Below are positions 36,701 through 45,415 of a DNA stretch of 64,000 nt, in pieces (position 1 is the first letter of the stretch; each line of letters starts with the position of its first letter). Origin of the DNA: Escherichia coli DSM 30083 = JCM 1649 = ATCC 11775. GTDB taxonomy: Bacteria; Pseudomonadota; Gammaproteobacteria; Enterobacterales; Enterobacteriaceae. A model generated the notes under the pieces. The model was not told where the DNA came from, did not search any database, and saw nothing but the letters and a program-made list of their open reading frames with translations. Location: the NCBI RefSeq assembly GCF_003697165.2, contig NZ_CP033092.2, positions 2,728,001 through 2,792,000 on the forward strand, read 5' to 3'. A program made the position numbers and the translations under genes.

Positions 36701-37524
36701 CCTTTGTAACGCACTTCAGTAAAGAAGTGAGCATCCGGGGTACGCGTCTGCGGCACGTTTGAACCCCAGGCGATGATGTAGCTGGAGTTGTACCAGTCAG
36801 CAGATTCCGGTACGTCAGTTTGCTCACCCCAGGTTTGCGGAGACGCAGGAGGCAGGTCGCAGTACCAGTCGTAGAAGCTTAAGCAAGTACCGCCAATCAG
36901 CGAGAGATAGCGCGCACCCGATGCGTAAGAAACCATCGACATTGCCGGAATTGGCGAGAAGCCAGCGACACGGTCCGGGCCGTAATTTTTGATGGTGTAA
37001 ACGTTAGATGCGGCGATCAGTTCGTTCACTTCCTGCCAGGAAGAACGAACAAAACCACCGCGTCCACGCGCCTGCTTAAAGCTTTTCGCTTTATCGGCGT
37101 CTTCAATGATAGAAGCCCATGCCTCAACCGGATCGCTATGCAGCGCCTTCGCTTCACGCCACATTTTCATCAGGCGTTTGCGCATCATCGGGTATTTCAG
37201 GCGGTTAGCGCTGTAAAGATACCAGGAGTAGCTGGCACCGCGCGGGCAGCCGCGAGGTTCATGGTTTGGCAGGTCCGGGCGAGTTCGCGGATAGTCAGTC
37301 TGCTGGGTTTCCCAGGTGACCAGACCGTTTTTGACGTAGATTTTCCAGCTGCAGGAGCCGGTGCAGTTTACCCCGTGGGTAGAGCGGACGATTTTGTCAT
37401 GCTGCCAACGCTGGCGATATCCATCCTCCCAGTCACGGTTGGTATTGAGAAGCTGGCCATGCCCATCGGCAAAGGTTTCACCCTTCTGTTTGAAGTAGCG
37501 AAACCGGTCCAGGAATTTACTCAT
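33781..37524 (-). CDS. narG: nitrate reductase A alpha subunit (molybdopterin)
   Basis: NarG, 1247 residues, reduces nitrate to nitrite at a Mo-bis-MGD centre. The N-terminal FS0 cluster ligands are His50, Cys54, Cys58 and Cys93 (HGVNCTGSC ... RGCPRG), and the N-terminus (RFRYFKQKGETFADGHG) is the remnant Tat-like leader bound by NarJ. Molybdopterin motifs such as NLFIWRSNLLGSSGKG and SNGALTARAVVSQRVPAGM follow. The protein is full length. A perfect FNR box lies about 90 bp upstream of the start. Confidence 0.98.
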   Translation of the reverse strand: MSKFLDRFRYFKQKGETFADGHGQLLNTNRDWEDGYRQRWQHDKIVRSTHGVNCTGSCSWKIYVKNGLVTWETQQTDYPRTRPDLPNHEPRGCPRGASYSWYLYSANRLKYPMMRKRLMKMWREAKALHSDPVEAWASIIEDADKAKSFKQARGRGGFVRSSWQEVNELIAASNVYTIKNYGPDRVAGFSPIPAMSMVSYASGARYLSLIGGTCLSFYDWYCDLPPASPQTWGEQTDVPESADWYNSSYIIAWGSNVPQTRTPDAHFFTEVRYKGTKTVAVTPDYAEIAKLCDLWLAPKQGTDAAMALAMGHVMLREFHLDNPSQYFTDYVRRYTDMPMLVMLEERDGYYAAGRMLRAADLVDALGQENNPEWKTVAFNTNGEMVAPNGSIGFRWGEKGKWNLEQRDGKTGEETELQLSLLGSQDEIAEVGFPYFGGDGTEHFNKVELENVLLHKLPVKRLQLADGSTALVTTVYDLTLANYGLERGLNDVNCATSYDDVKAYTPAWAEQITGVSRSQIIRIAREFADNADKTHGRSMIIVGAGLNHWYHLDMNYRGLINMLIFCGCVGQSGGGWAHYVGQEKLRPQTGWQPLAFALDWQRPARHMNSTSYFYNHSSQWRYETVTAEELLSPMADKSRYTGHLIDFNVRAERMGWLPSAPQLGTNPLTIAREAEKAGMNPVDYTVKSLKEGSIRFAAEQPENGKNHPRNLFIWRSNLLGSSGKGHEFMLKYLLGTEHGIQGKDLGQQGGVKPEEVDWQDNGLEGKLDLVVTLDFRLSSTCLYSDIILPTATWYEKDDMNTSDMHPFIHPLSAAVDPAWEAKSDWEIYKAIAKKFSEVCVGHLGKETDIVTLPIQHDSAAELAQPLDVKDWKKGECDLIPGKTAPHIMVVERDYPATYERFTSIGPLMEKIGNGGKGIAWNTQSEMDLLRKLNYTKAEGPAKGQPMLNTAIDAAEMILTLAPETNGQVAVKAWAALSEFTGRDHTHLALNKEDEKIRFRDIQAQPRKIISSPTWSGLEDEHVSYNAGYTNVHELIPWRTLSGRQQLYQDHQWMRDFGESLLVYRPPIDTRSVKEVMGQKSNGNPEKALNFLTPHQKWGIHSTYSDNLLMLTLGRGGPVVWLSEADAKELGIADNDWIEVFNSNGALTARAVVSQRVPAGMTMMYHAQERIVNLPGSEITQQRGGIHNSVTRITPKPTHMIGGYAHLAYGFNYYGTVGSNRDEFVVVRKMKNIDWLDGEGNDQVQESVK

Positions 37525-37916
37525 CGGTTTTCTCCTGTGGGAGCCTGTCGGCCCTCTGATAAATCGACATTGCTAATGTTTAAGGGCAAGGTAACGCTCT
37601 GAAACAGCGTGGGAATTGATAACGATCAAGAGTGATGGGGATGAAAAATAAAGTAAATTCCTGGAATACCCCTTTAGGATAATTAACATTTATAGCATAA
37701 CAGACTGTAAATTAAGACATTTTACACCTGTAGTTATTTAAACCATTAAGATTTTTATGCAGATGGGTATTAAGGAGTATTCCCCATGGGTAACATATTA
37801 ATGACTCTTAATGAAATCCAGCGAAATAAGCCATACAACATTAGTATGTTGTAACTAAATGACGCATAAAAAAAGCGCGACATCATGCCGCGCAAAGGAT
37901 AATCAAATATTACGAT
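37525..37916 (-). promoter_or_regulatory. narG promoter region with FNR box
   Basis: A perfect FNR site TTGATAACGATCAA lies at 37616-37629. If its centre is at -41.5, transcription starts near 37581, giving a leader of about 57 nt, as known for narG. Further upstream (37740-37850) TACCCAT-like NarL heptamers and A/T-rich sequence fit the distant NarL/IHF region. The part next to narK holds the narK terminator. Confidence 0.85.
37868..37893 (-). terminator. narK terminator and 3' UTR
   Basis: On the minus strand GCGCGGCATG pairs with ATGTCGCGC (37875-37893), followed by seven T. In Salmonella the narK 3' UTR is processed into the Hfq-bound small RNA NarS, which represses nirC; the same position and hairpin are present here, so an E. 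coli counterpart is plausible. Confidence 0.85.
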
Positions 37917-39308
37917 TTATTTTTTAGAATGCCGACCATATACCGCCCAGGTAATCACCACGCAGGCGATATAGAAAATCAAAAATACTTTCATTGCGCC
38001 GACTGGCGAACCCGTTAATGCCAGCGAGCTACCAAACGCTTTCGGGATAAAGAAGCCACCAATCGCGCCAATCGCAGAGATGAAACCCAGCGCCGCCGCC
38101 GTGTCGGTTGCCGCTTCACGCATCGCACGTTCGTCAGAACCCCCTTCTGCTTTCACACGATCCATTGTCAGTTTACGGAAGATCACGGAAATCATCTGGA
38201 AAGTGGAACCACTACCCAGCCCAGCGGTCAGGAACAGCGCCAGGAAGACTGCGAAGAACGCCATGAAGCTTCCGCCCTGTCCGTCAGTCGGTAAGGTCAG
38301 GAACAGCAGGCCGCTGAAAATCGCCATCAGGATAAAGTTCACCAGAGTGACACGAGTTCCGCCCAGACGGTCAGATAATGCACCACCTGCAGAACGCGCC
38401 AGCGCACCAATAAACGGCCCGAAGAAAGCGTATTGCAGAATCTGAACATCCGGGAACTGCGTTTTTGACAGCATCGCAAAGCCCGCGGAGAAGCCGATGA
38501 AGGAGCCGAAGGTTGCCAGATACAGCAGGCTCATAATCCACAGATGACCCCGTTTGAGTACCGGCAACTGCTCCTTGATGGAGGCTTTCGAGGTAGCAAG
38601 ATCGTTCATGCCAAACCACGCCGCAATGGTGAAGATGGCAAGGAACGGCACCCATATCCAGGACGCATTCGCCAGATACAGCTCAGTCCCATCCGGCTGT
38701 TTGACGCCCTGGCTACCAAATACTGCGAAAATCGACAGTGATACCACCAGCGGAGCAACCAACTGCATGACGCTGACGCCCATGTTGCCCAGACCACCAT
38801 TCAGACCCAGCGCGCCACCCTGCTTCTGTTTCGGAAAGAAGAAGCTGATGTTTGCCATACTGGATGCGAAGTTCGCGCCAGCAAAGCCGCACAGCAGAGA
38901 AATGATGATGAAGACGCTATAAGGCGTGGAGGTATCCTGCACGGCAAAACCCAGCCAGACGCAAGGAATAATCAGAATACCGGTGCTGAACGCCGTCCAG
39001 CGACGACCACCGAAGATAGGAACCATAAAGGAGTATGGAACACGTAATAACGCGCCAGAAACCGAAGGCAGCGCAGTCAACATAAATAGCTGATCGGTCG
39101 TAAAATTAAAACCGACTTTCGGTAAGTTCACCGCAACAGCGCTGAACAACATCCATACGCAAAACGCCAGCAGCAGACAGGGAACGGAAATCCACAGGTT
39201 GCGGCTGGCAATACGTTGACCGCGTTGTTGCCAGAACGCAGGATCTTCCGGTCGCCAATCTGTAATGACAGCTCCAGTAGCCCTTTCGGGGGCGGATGAG
39301 TGACTCAT
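37917..39308 (-). CDS. narK: nitrate/nitrite antiporter NarK
   Basis: NarK, 463 residues, is a major-facilitator transporter that imports nitrate and exports nitrite. Twelve hydrophobic helices are visible, with the nitrate-signature segments GFAGANFASSMANISFFFP and GLNGGLGNMGVS in helix 5 and the matching GLGSGSTFQMISVIF in helix 11. The ATG at 39308 is used, with GAGGTG just upstream; the alternative GTG two codons earlier is less likely. It is divergent from narXL. Confidence 0.97.
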   Translation of the reverse strand: MSHSSAPERATGAVITDWRPEDPAFWQQRGQRIASRNLWISVPCLLLAFCVWMLFSAVAVNLPKVGFNFTTDQLFMLTALPSVSGALLRVPYSFMVPIFGGRRWTAFSTGILIIPCVWLGFAVQDTSTPYSVFIIISLLCGFAGANFASSMANISFFFPKQKQGGALGLNGGLGNMGVSVMQLVAPLVVSLSIFAVFGSQGVKQPDGTELYLANASWIWVPFLAIFTIAAWFGMNDLATSKASIKEQLPVLKRGHLWIMSLLYLATFGSFIGFSAGFAMLSKTQFPDVQILQYAFFGPFIGALARSAGGALSDRLGGTRVTLVNFILMAIFSGLLFLTLPTDGQGGSFMAFFAVFLALFLTAGLGSGSTFQMISVIFRKLTMDRVKAEGGSDERAMREAATDTAAALGFISAIGAIGGFFIPKAFGSSLALTGSPVGAMKVFLIFYIACVVITWAVYGRHSKK

Positions 39309-39646
39309 AGACACCTCTGATACTCGTTTCGATGTCTGCCACCTTAGTGTCTGTAGCTAAAGGCAATTTGATGTAAATCAAACGATAAGATAACTTTATC
39401 TATCATTGATATTTATCATTATCCATAGTGAGTACAGTGATTTCATAAAAATTATGAGATTTTTCACGGTGCTGTAAAATCCCTACCCTTACCGATGTAA
39501 AGCGACTAACCACACGGCAAATAAGGAGTAACTCTTTCCGGGTATGGGTATACTTCAGCCAATAGCCGAGAATACTGCCATTCCAGAATGTATCGTCACA
39601 TTCATTAAGGTTATTGCTCATTTAAAGCCTGAAGGAAGAGGTTTAC
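39309..39646 (-). promoter_or_regulatory. narK-narX divergent control region, two FNR boxes
   Basis: A perfect FNR site TTGATGTAAATCAA lies at 39368-39381 and a one-mismatch copy TTGATATTTATCAT at 39406-39419. Their centres are 38 bp apart, matching the -41.5 and -79.5 sites described for narK. NarL-type heptamers (TACCCTT, TACCGAT) lie at about 39483-39497. Together they explain anaerobic, nitrate-dependent narK expression; the narX promoter faces the other way. Confidence 0.88.
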
Positions 39647-41443
39647 ATGCTTAAACGTTGTCTCTCTCCGCTCACCCTGGTTAATCAGGTTGCGCTTATT
39701 GTGTTGCTTTCTACTGCTATTGGACTGGCAGGGATGGCGGTTTCTGGCTGGCTGGTGCAAGGCGTTCAGGGCAGCGCCCATGCGATCAACAAAGCGGGAT
39801 CGCTGCGCATGCAAAGTTACCGTCTGTTGGCAGCAGTGCCATTAAGCGAGAAAGACAAGCCCTTAATTAAAGAGATGGAACAAACAGCATTTAGCGCCGA
39901 GTTGACTCGAGCAGCAGAACGAGACGGGCAACTGGCGCAATTACAGGGTTTACAAGATTACTGGCGTAATGAACTGATCCCTGCACTGATGCGTGCACAA
40001 AACCGCGAAACGGTGTCAGCGGATGTCAGCCAGTTTGTTGCCGGGCTTGATCAGCTGGTATCTGGTTTTGATCGCACCACGGAAATGCGCATTGAGACAG
40101 TGGTGCTGGTCCATCGGGTAATGGCGGTATTTATGGCACTTTTACTGGTATTCACTATTATCTGGTTGCGGGCGAGATTGCTACAACCGTGGCGGCAACT
40201 GCTGGCAATGGCGAGTGCCGTCAGCCATCGCGATTTTACCCAACGCGCAAACATCAGCGGGCGCAACGAAATGGCGATGCTTGGAACTGCGTTGAACAAT
40301 ATGTCTGCAGAACTGGCCGAAAGTTATGCCGTACTTGAGCAGCGGGTTCAGGAGAAAACCGCCGGGCTGGAGCATAAAAATCAGATCCTCTCTTTTTTAT
40401 GGCAGGCCAACCGCCGATTGCATTCCCGCGCCCCGCTGTGTGAACGCCTGTCACCTGTACTCAACGGATTACAGAATTTAACCCTGCTACGTGATATCGA
40501 ACTGCGGGTGTATGACACTGATGATGAAGAGAATCATCAGGAGTTTACCTGCCAGCCAGATATGACTTGTGATGATAAAGGCTGCCAGCTCTGCCCGCGC
40601 GGCGTATTACCCGTTGGCGATCGCGGCACAACCCTGAAGTGGCGGCTGGCTGACACTCATACGCAGTACGGTATTTTGCTGGCGACCCTGCCGCAGGGGC
40701 GTCATCTTAGCCATGATCAACAACAACTGGTGGATACCCTGGTTGAACAACTCACCGCCACGCTGGCGCTGGATCGCCATCAGGAACGTCAGCAACAGTT
40801 GATCGTGATGGAAGAGCGTGCCACCATTGCGCGCGAACTGCATGATTCTATTGCCCAATCTCTCTCTTGCATGAAGATGCAGGTGAGTTGCTTACAGATG
40901 CAGGGCGATGCGCTGCCAGAAAGCAGCCGCGAACTGTTAAGTCAGATCCGTAACGAACTGAATGCATCCTGGGTGCAGTTGCGTGAATTGCTCACCACAT
41001 TCCGTTTGCAGCTCACCGAGCCTGGATTACGTCCGGCGCTGGAGGCGAGTTGCGAAGAGTACAGCGCCAAATTTGGCTTCCCGGTGAAGCTGGATTATCA
41101 ATTGCCGCCTCGTCTGGTGCCTTCGCATCAGGCAATCCACTTGTTGCAAATTGCCCGTGAGGCATTAAGTAACGCCCTCAAACATTCGCAAGCGAGTGAG
41201 GTCGTGGTGACGGTGGCGCAAAACGATAATCAGGTCAAACTGACCGTCCAGGATAACGGCTGCGGCGTGCCTGAAAATGCCATCCGCAGCAATCACTACG
41301 GCATGATAATAATGCGCGACCGTGCGCAAAGTTTACGAGGCGATTGCCGCGTCCGCCGTCGTGAATCAGGTGGCACCGAAGTGGTGGTCACCTTTATTCC
41401 CGAAAAAACTTTCACAGACGTCCAAGGAGATACCCATGAGTAA
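39647..41443 (+). CDS. narX: nitrate/nitrite sensor kinase NarX
   Basis: This 598-residue membrane histidine kinase controls NarL. Domains: first membrane helix (residues about 15-37), periplasmic sensor with the nitrate-binding P-box ([16 protein letters not shown], 45-60), second membrane helix (about 152-174), HAMP (175-228), a Cys-rich central module ([15 protein letters not shown], 302-316), then the HisKA_3 domain with phospho-acceptor His399 (ARELHDS) and an HATPase domain ending in DNGCGVP and GMIIMRDRA. It overlaps narL by 8 bp. Confidence 0.97.
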
Positions 41444-42086
41444 TCAGGAACCGGCTACTATCCTGCTGATCGACGATCACCCGATGTTGCGAACTGGCGT
41501 AAAACAGCTTATCAGTATGGCACCAGATATCACCGTGGTTGGCGAAGCGAGTAATGGCGAACAGGGTATTGAACTGGCGGAGTCTCTTGATCCCGATCTG
41601 ATCCTGTTAGATCTCAATATGCCCGGCATGAACGGTCTGGAAACGCTGGATAAACTGCGCGAAAAGTCCCTCTCCGGGCGCATTGTGGTATTCAGCGTCT
41701 CTAACCATGAAGAAGATGTGGTCACCGCACTGAAACGCGGCGCGGATGGCTATCTGTTAAAAGATATGGAACCGGAAGATCTGCTGAAAGCGTTACATCA
41801 GGCAGCTGCTGGCGAAATGGTATTAAGCGAAGCATTAACGCCTGTTCTGGCCGCCAGCTTGCGCGCTAACCGTGCCACTACTGAGCGCGATGTTAACCAG
41901 TTAACCCCACGCGAGCGCGATATTCTCAAGCTAATTGCCCAGGGTTTGCCGAACAAGATGATTGCCCGCCGCCTGGACATCACCGAAAGCACAGTAAAAG
42001 TTCACGTCAAGCACATGCTGAAGAAAATGAAGCTAAAGTCTCGCGTGGAAGCTGCGGTATGGGTGCATCAGGAGCGCATTTTCTGA
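41436..42086 (+). CDS. narL: nitrate response regulator NarL
   Basis: NarL, 216 residues: an N-terminal receiver with phospho-acceptor Asp59 ([13 protein letters not shown]) and a C-terminal LuxR-type helix-turn-helix ([19 protein letters not shown] ... [12 protein letters not shown]). Phosphorylated NarL binds TACYYMT heptamers at narG, narK and many other operons. The ATG at 41436 gives the K-12 length; the frame extends into narX. Its stop codon directly touches the ychO stop codon with no base between. Confidence 0.97.
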
Positions 42087-43481
42087 TTACGGTTCCCAGC
42101 GCAGTTCGTCGTTTGACAATGCGTCGAACGGTTCGACAAGCGTTAGCGTGATCTCATTGGAGGAGACACGCTGCCCCTGGTTATCTTCCACCACCACTGA
42201 CAATCGCCAGTGATTGCTTGCGCCTTCCCCGTTTTGCCAGTCAGGCATGATCAGCGTCCAGCCCTCCTCACTGTTGGCTTGTGCGCCCGGCGTCAAACTT
42301 AATATCTGCGTATCGCCCTGCCAAATCAGTTGCCGAATACCGTAACGACTGCGGATTTGTAATTTCAGCGGCACTGTTTCGCCAGGTTTTAGATCCCACG
42401 GAGGTGTCGCCAGAAACACCGTTAACGTTTTTCGCTGTCGGTACTCAAGAGTCGGCAGATTATTTCGCTGCGGATTGTCATAGCGACTACCACGTAACGA
42501 CTGACTTTCGGCAACCTCGCCCGCAGAAAGTTGTTTTTTGAGCGGTACACCAAAGCGGTAGTTAAGATTCAGCCCGAGGTTATTTTGATTCTCGCCACTT
42601 TCACCCTGTTTATGCTGGGCCGTCACAGTGACTAAGGGCACAGGGGTGTAATTTAATCCCAGACTCAACGCGACGGGATTGTGATAACCCGTACCAGAGT
42701 TAAACAAATCGACACGATCACCAAAATACTGTTCTACGCTGACACTGGTATTGAGGTGTTGATAGAACGGCATGCGCATCCGGGCTGTCAGGTCGTACCC
42801 GCGCGCCATCCGTTGTTCCTGCGTGGCTGTCTGTTCATGCCATGCAGCAAACGGCTGATAAAAGTTTGCCGATAGTCGCAAATATTCGCCCCACGCTTCA
42901 GCGCCAAAGCCCGCTCGCTGAAGATTTTCGTCCAGCAAGTTGTCATAAAAAGTGTTATAACCCACCAGCCAGCTGCCGCGCGCCCAGCGTTGCCCAACGC
43001 CCACATTGCTCACCAGCCCATCATCCTGCTGAGTAAGACCAAGCTGGCTCCAGGTGAGATAACGATCATTATCTTGTAACGGCACAAACCAGCTTCCACG
43101 ACTGCCGGTGAAATGTCCTTCGTTATCCACTTTGACGTCAACACTGGCATTTCCCCACGGTGATAGCCAGGACTCTACGTGCTGATTAACCTGTTGACTA
43201 AGCGCGTCGCGGACCTTTCCCAATGCGAAAGCTTTTGCCTGCTCGCCAGTATCCAGCCCGTTATCATTCATACTGGTTTCGCCGAAATCTTTCACAATTT
43301 CAGCAAAGTGTTTTTCCCCATCATGATTTTCAGGTGCCATGCCTAAATCCGGCAGACCATCATTGTTATTATCAAAGGGATTTGCCGCTTTTTGCTCGAA
43401 GGTAGATTGTGCGTTAGCTGTACCGCCTGCCGCCAGCAAGAGTAAATAAAACGGAATAATGCGAGGAACGAAACGGCTCAA
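42087..43481 (-). CDS. ychO: YchO, inverse-autotransporter-type outer membrane protein
   Basis: A 464-residue protein with an N-terminal signal peptide (FYLLLLAAGGTANA) and an intimin/invasin-like beta-barrel region (about residues 60-310, with WLSPWGNASVDV and QRWARGSWLVGYNTFYD) followed by a single Ig-like domain (TLTVFLATPPWDLKPGET ...). It lacks the long passenger of true intimins. A role in adhesion or virulence has been reported for related strains. It converges on narL with no intergenic space. Confidence 0.92.
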   Translation of the reverse strand: MSRFVPRIIPFYLLLLAAGGTANAQSTFEQKAANPFDNNNDGLPDLGMAPENHDGEKHFAEIVKDFGETSMNDNGLDTGEQAKAFALGKVRDALSQQVNQHVESWLSPWGNASVDVKVDNEGHFTGSRGSWFVPLQDNDRYLTWSQLGLTQQDDGLVSNVGVGQRWARGSWLVGYNTFYDNLLDENLQRAGFGAEAWGEYLRLSANFYQPFAAWHEQTATQEQRMARGYDLTARMRMPFYQHLNTSVSVEQYFGDRVDLFNSGTGYHNPVALSLGLNYTPVPLVTVTAQHKQGESGENQNNLGLNLNYRFGVPLKKQLSAGEVAESQSLRGSRYDNPQRNNLPTLEYRQRKTLTVFLATPPWDLKPGETVPLKLQIRSRYGIRQLIWQGDTQILSLTPGAQANSEEGWTLIMPDWQNGEGASNHWRLSVVVEDNQGQRVSSNEITLTLVEPFDALSNDELRWEP

Positions 43482-43490
43482 AACGTCGGT

Positions 43491-43648
<158 letters not shown>

Positions 43649-43665
43649 GAATACAGGAGTAAATA

Positions 43666-44019
43666 ATGCAAAAAATCGTGATCGTTGCCAATGGCGCACC
43701 TTACGGGAGCGAATCCTTGTTTAACAGCTTGCGGCTGGCCATTGCGTTACGAGAGCAGGAGAACAATCTGGATCTGCGTCTGTTCCTGATGTCTGATGCG
43801 GTCACAGCCGGGTTGCGCGGGCAAAAACCAGGGGAAGGCTACAACATTCAGCAAATGCTGGAGATCCTTACCGCTCAGAATGTACCGGTGAAATTGTGCA
43901 AAATCTGTACCGACGGGCGCGGGATTAGTACACTTCCTCTGATTGATGGGGTGGAAATCGGTACTCTTGTTGAACTGGCGCAATGGACGCTGTCAGCCGA
44001 TAAAGTGCTCACATTTTAA
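43666..44019 (+). CDS. ychN: YchN, DsrE-family protein
   Basis: This 117-residue DsrE/TusD-like protein is known to form a homohexamer. The fold begins KIVIVANGAPYGSESLFNSLRLA, and Cys residues near position 80 (KLCKICTDGRG) resemble the reactive cysteine of sulfur-transfer relatives. Its biological function is not established. It is preceded by AGGAG and followed by a hairpin. Confidence 0.93.
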   Translation: MQKIVIVANGAPYGSESLFNSLRLAIALREQENNLDLRLFLMSDAVTAGLRGQKPGEGYNIQQMLEILTAQNVPVKLCKICTDGRGISTLPLIDGVEIGTLVELAQWTLSADKVLTF

Positions 44020-44027
44020 TGTTTGAG

Positions 44028-44044
44028 GGGGCGTCTGACGCCCC
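44028..44044. terminator. hairpin between convergent ychN and chaC
   Basis: GGGGCGT (44028-44034), loop CTG, ACGCCCC (44038-44044), between the two stop codons. It has no clear U tract, so it is a moderate terminator candidate for either strand. Confidence 0.6.
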
Positions 44045-44062
44045 ACTATGAGGAAAGTTTAC

Positions 44063-44758
44063 TCAGGCGAATCCCGGCCGTAACACACCATCCGGATAAT
44101 TCTCCGCCAGCAGTTTTTTTACCGATACCAGCAATTCATTCAGCCCATCGTCCTGCATTCCCAGTTTGATAAGCTCCTGTTCCAGTGAAAACAGGTATTG
44201 TGCATTGGTTCCCAGCGGACCGCTCGCCGCCGCAATCAACGGCGCTATGACCTGAGCGCGAGTGTCAGATTCATATTCTGGATGTCGCGGGTCCATAATA
44301 AACACAATGGCGTTTACTGTGCGTCCATCATCAAGATCAAGCTGACACCAGGTTGGCAGATAACAGCCGGTAATCATCTCGCGCTTCCACAGCAGGGTTA
44401 GTTCCTGCTCCAGCGTCTCTTCTGGCAGTCGATAGGCGACGCCTGTGGTGCGTCCGCCCTCTTTCAGTGCAAGCATTCGTCCCGGCTGGTGCGCAGTCCC
44501 GCGCCCGGCGGTCAGGCGCAGGCAAAACGCGCGATGCCATCCAACCAGTGTACCGGTGCACGACTCGGTAAACTCCAGTGCCGGATTCCACATCAACGAT
44601 CCATAACCGAAGATCCACACCGGTCCCTCATCAGGTCGACAAGCCAGCGTCGCCGCCAGCGAAGCCGCCCGTTGTTCTGCTGACCATAAGAGTGATTCTT
44701 CAATGGCACCAAATGCCGTTTTACAATCGGCATTCATCAAGAAATCACGCGTTATCAC
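44063..44758 (-). CDS. chaC: glutathione-specific gamma-glutamylcyclotransferase ChaC
   Basis: ChaC, 231 residues, cleaves glutathione to 5-oxoproline and Cys-Gly. The substrate-binding loop GYGSLMWNP and the catalytic Glu in GVAYRLPEET/WKREM region are present. The GTG at 44758 is used: it follows a strong GGAGGTG ribosome site, while the 12-codon upstream extension has none. It is linked to chaB and chaA by position, but a part in cation transport is not shown. Confidence 0.93.
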   Translation of the reverse strand: MITRDFLMNADCKTAFGAIEESLLWSAEQRAASLAATLACRPDEGPVWIFGYGSLMWNPALEFTESCTGTLVGWHRAFCLRLTAGRGTAHQPGRMLALKEGGRTTGVAYRLPEETLEQELTLLWKREMITGCYLPTWCQLDLDDGRTVNAIVFIMDPRHPEYESDTRAQVIAPLIAAASGPLGTNAQYLFSLEQELIKLGMQDDGLNELLVSVKKLLAENYPDGVLRPGFA

Positions 44759-44915
44759 CTTACACCTCCGCCACTGCATACTTCCCTGCGACAACTTTTT
44801 GGTGTCTTCCGGACATTTTTACTGCTCATTTTGAAACCACTAACGGGACAATATGCAATCCACGGACCACTTGCAAGGCAACACCGCACGAATAGCTTTA
44901 ACTAAGCTACCAGTT

Positions 44916-45146
44916 TTACGATTTTTTATGCCATTTATCATCATCCCCTTTGGCATATTCATGCTTCACAGCAGCCCAGGCCACTTTATGCGCTGTTTCT
45001 TCGCGACTGGCGTCATCACGCCGATCTTCTTTATCTTTATATTGATCCCATGCGCTGTTGAACGCTTCTTTATAGATATCCTGGGCATGAGACGGAAGCA
45101 CGTGCTTTACGCTTTCCGGCAGATCGCTTTTCGTTTTATACGGCAT
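44916..45146 (-). CDS. chaB: ChaB small protein
   Basis: A 76-residue hydrophilic protein of the ChaB family (MPYKTKSDLPESVKHVLPSHAQDIY...), described as a regulator of the ChaA antiporter, though direct evidence is thin. An AGGAG lies just upstream of its ATG. It is divergent from chaA with a 269-bp gap and precedes chaC in the same direction. Confidence 0.93.
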   Translation of the reverse strand: MPYKTKSDLPESVKHVLPSHAQDIYKEAFNSAWDQYKDKEDRRDDASREETAHKVAWAAVKHEYAKGDDDKWHKKS

Positions 45147-45415
45147 CGTTGACTCCTTTTACAAAGTTGAACATTAAGTGTGGTCAACAATATCTACTCT
45201 TGCCAAAACATAAGAATTTTCATGTCAGACTCTTCTTAAGAAGTGCTAAAACAAACATTGTCTAAACGTATTACTTATTTTTATGCCCAAATGAGTAAAA
45301 AATCGACAGCGGGGTAAAAATTCGTAAAATGTTACCGATATCCAGACAATTTCTGTTATTTTTCCTACCTATTTTTTACATTTTCGATAAATTCATCTGT
45401 AAAGGGATAACCATA

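Noticed and set aside
34228..36762. Two long plus-strand frames (437 and 387 codons) inside narG
   Set aside because: Antisense shadows of narG. The products are Phe/Arg/His-rich without domains, and narG is complete on the other strand.
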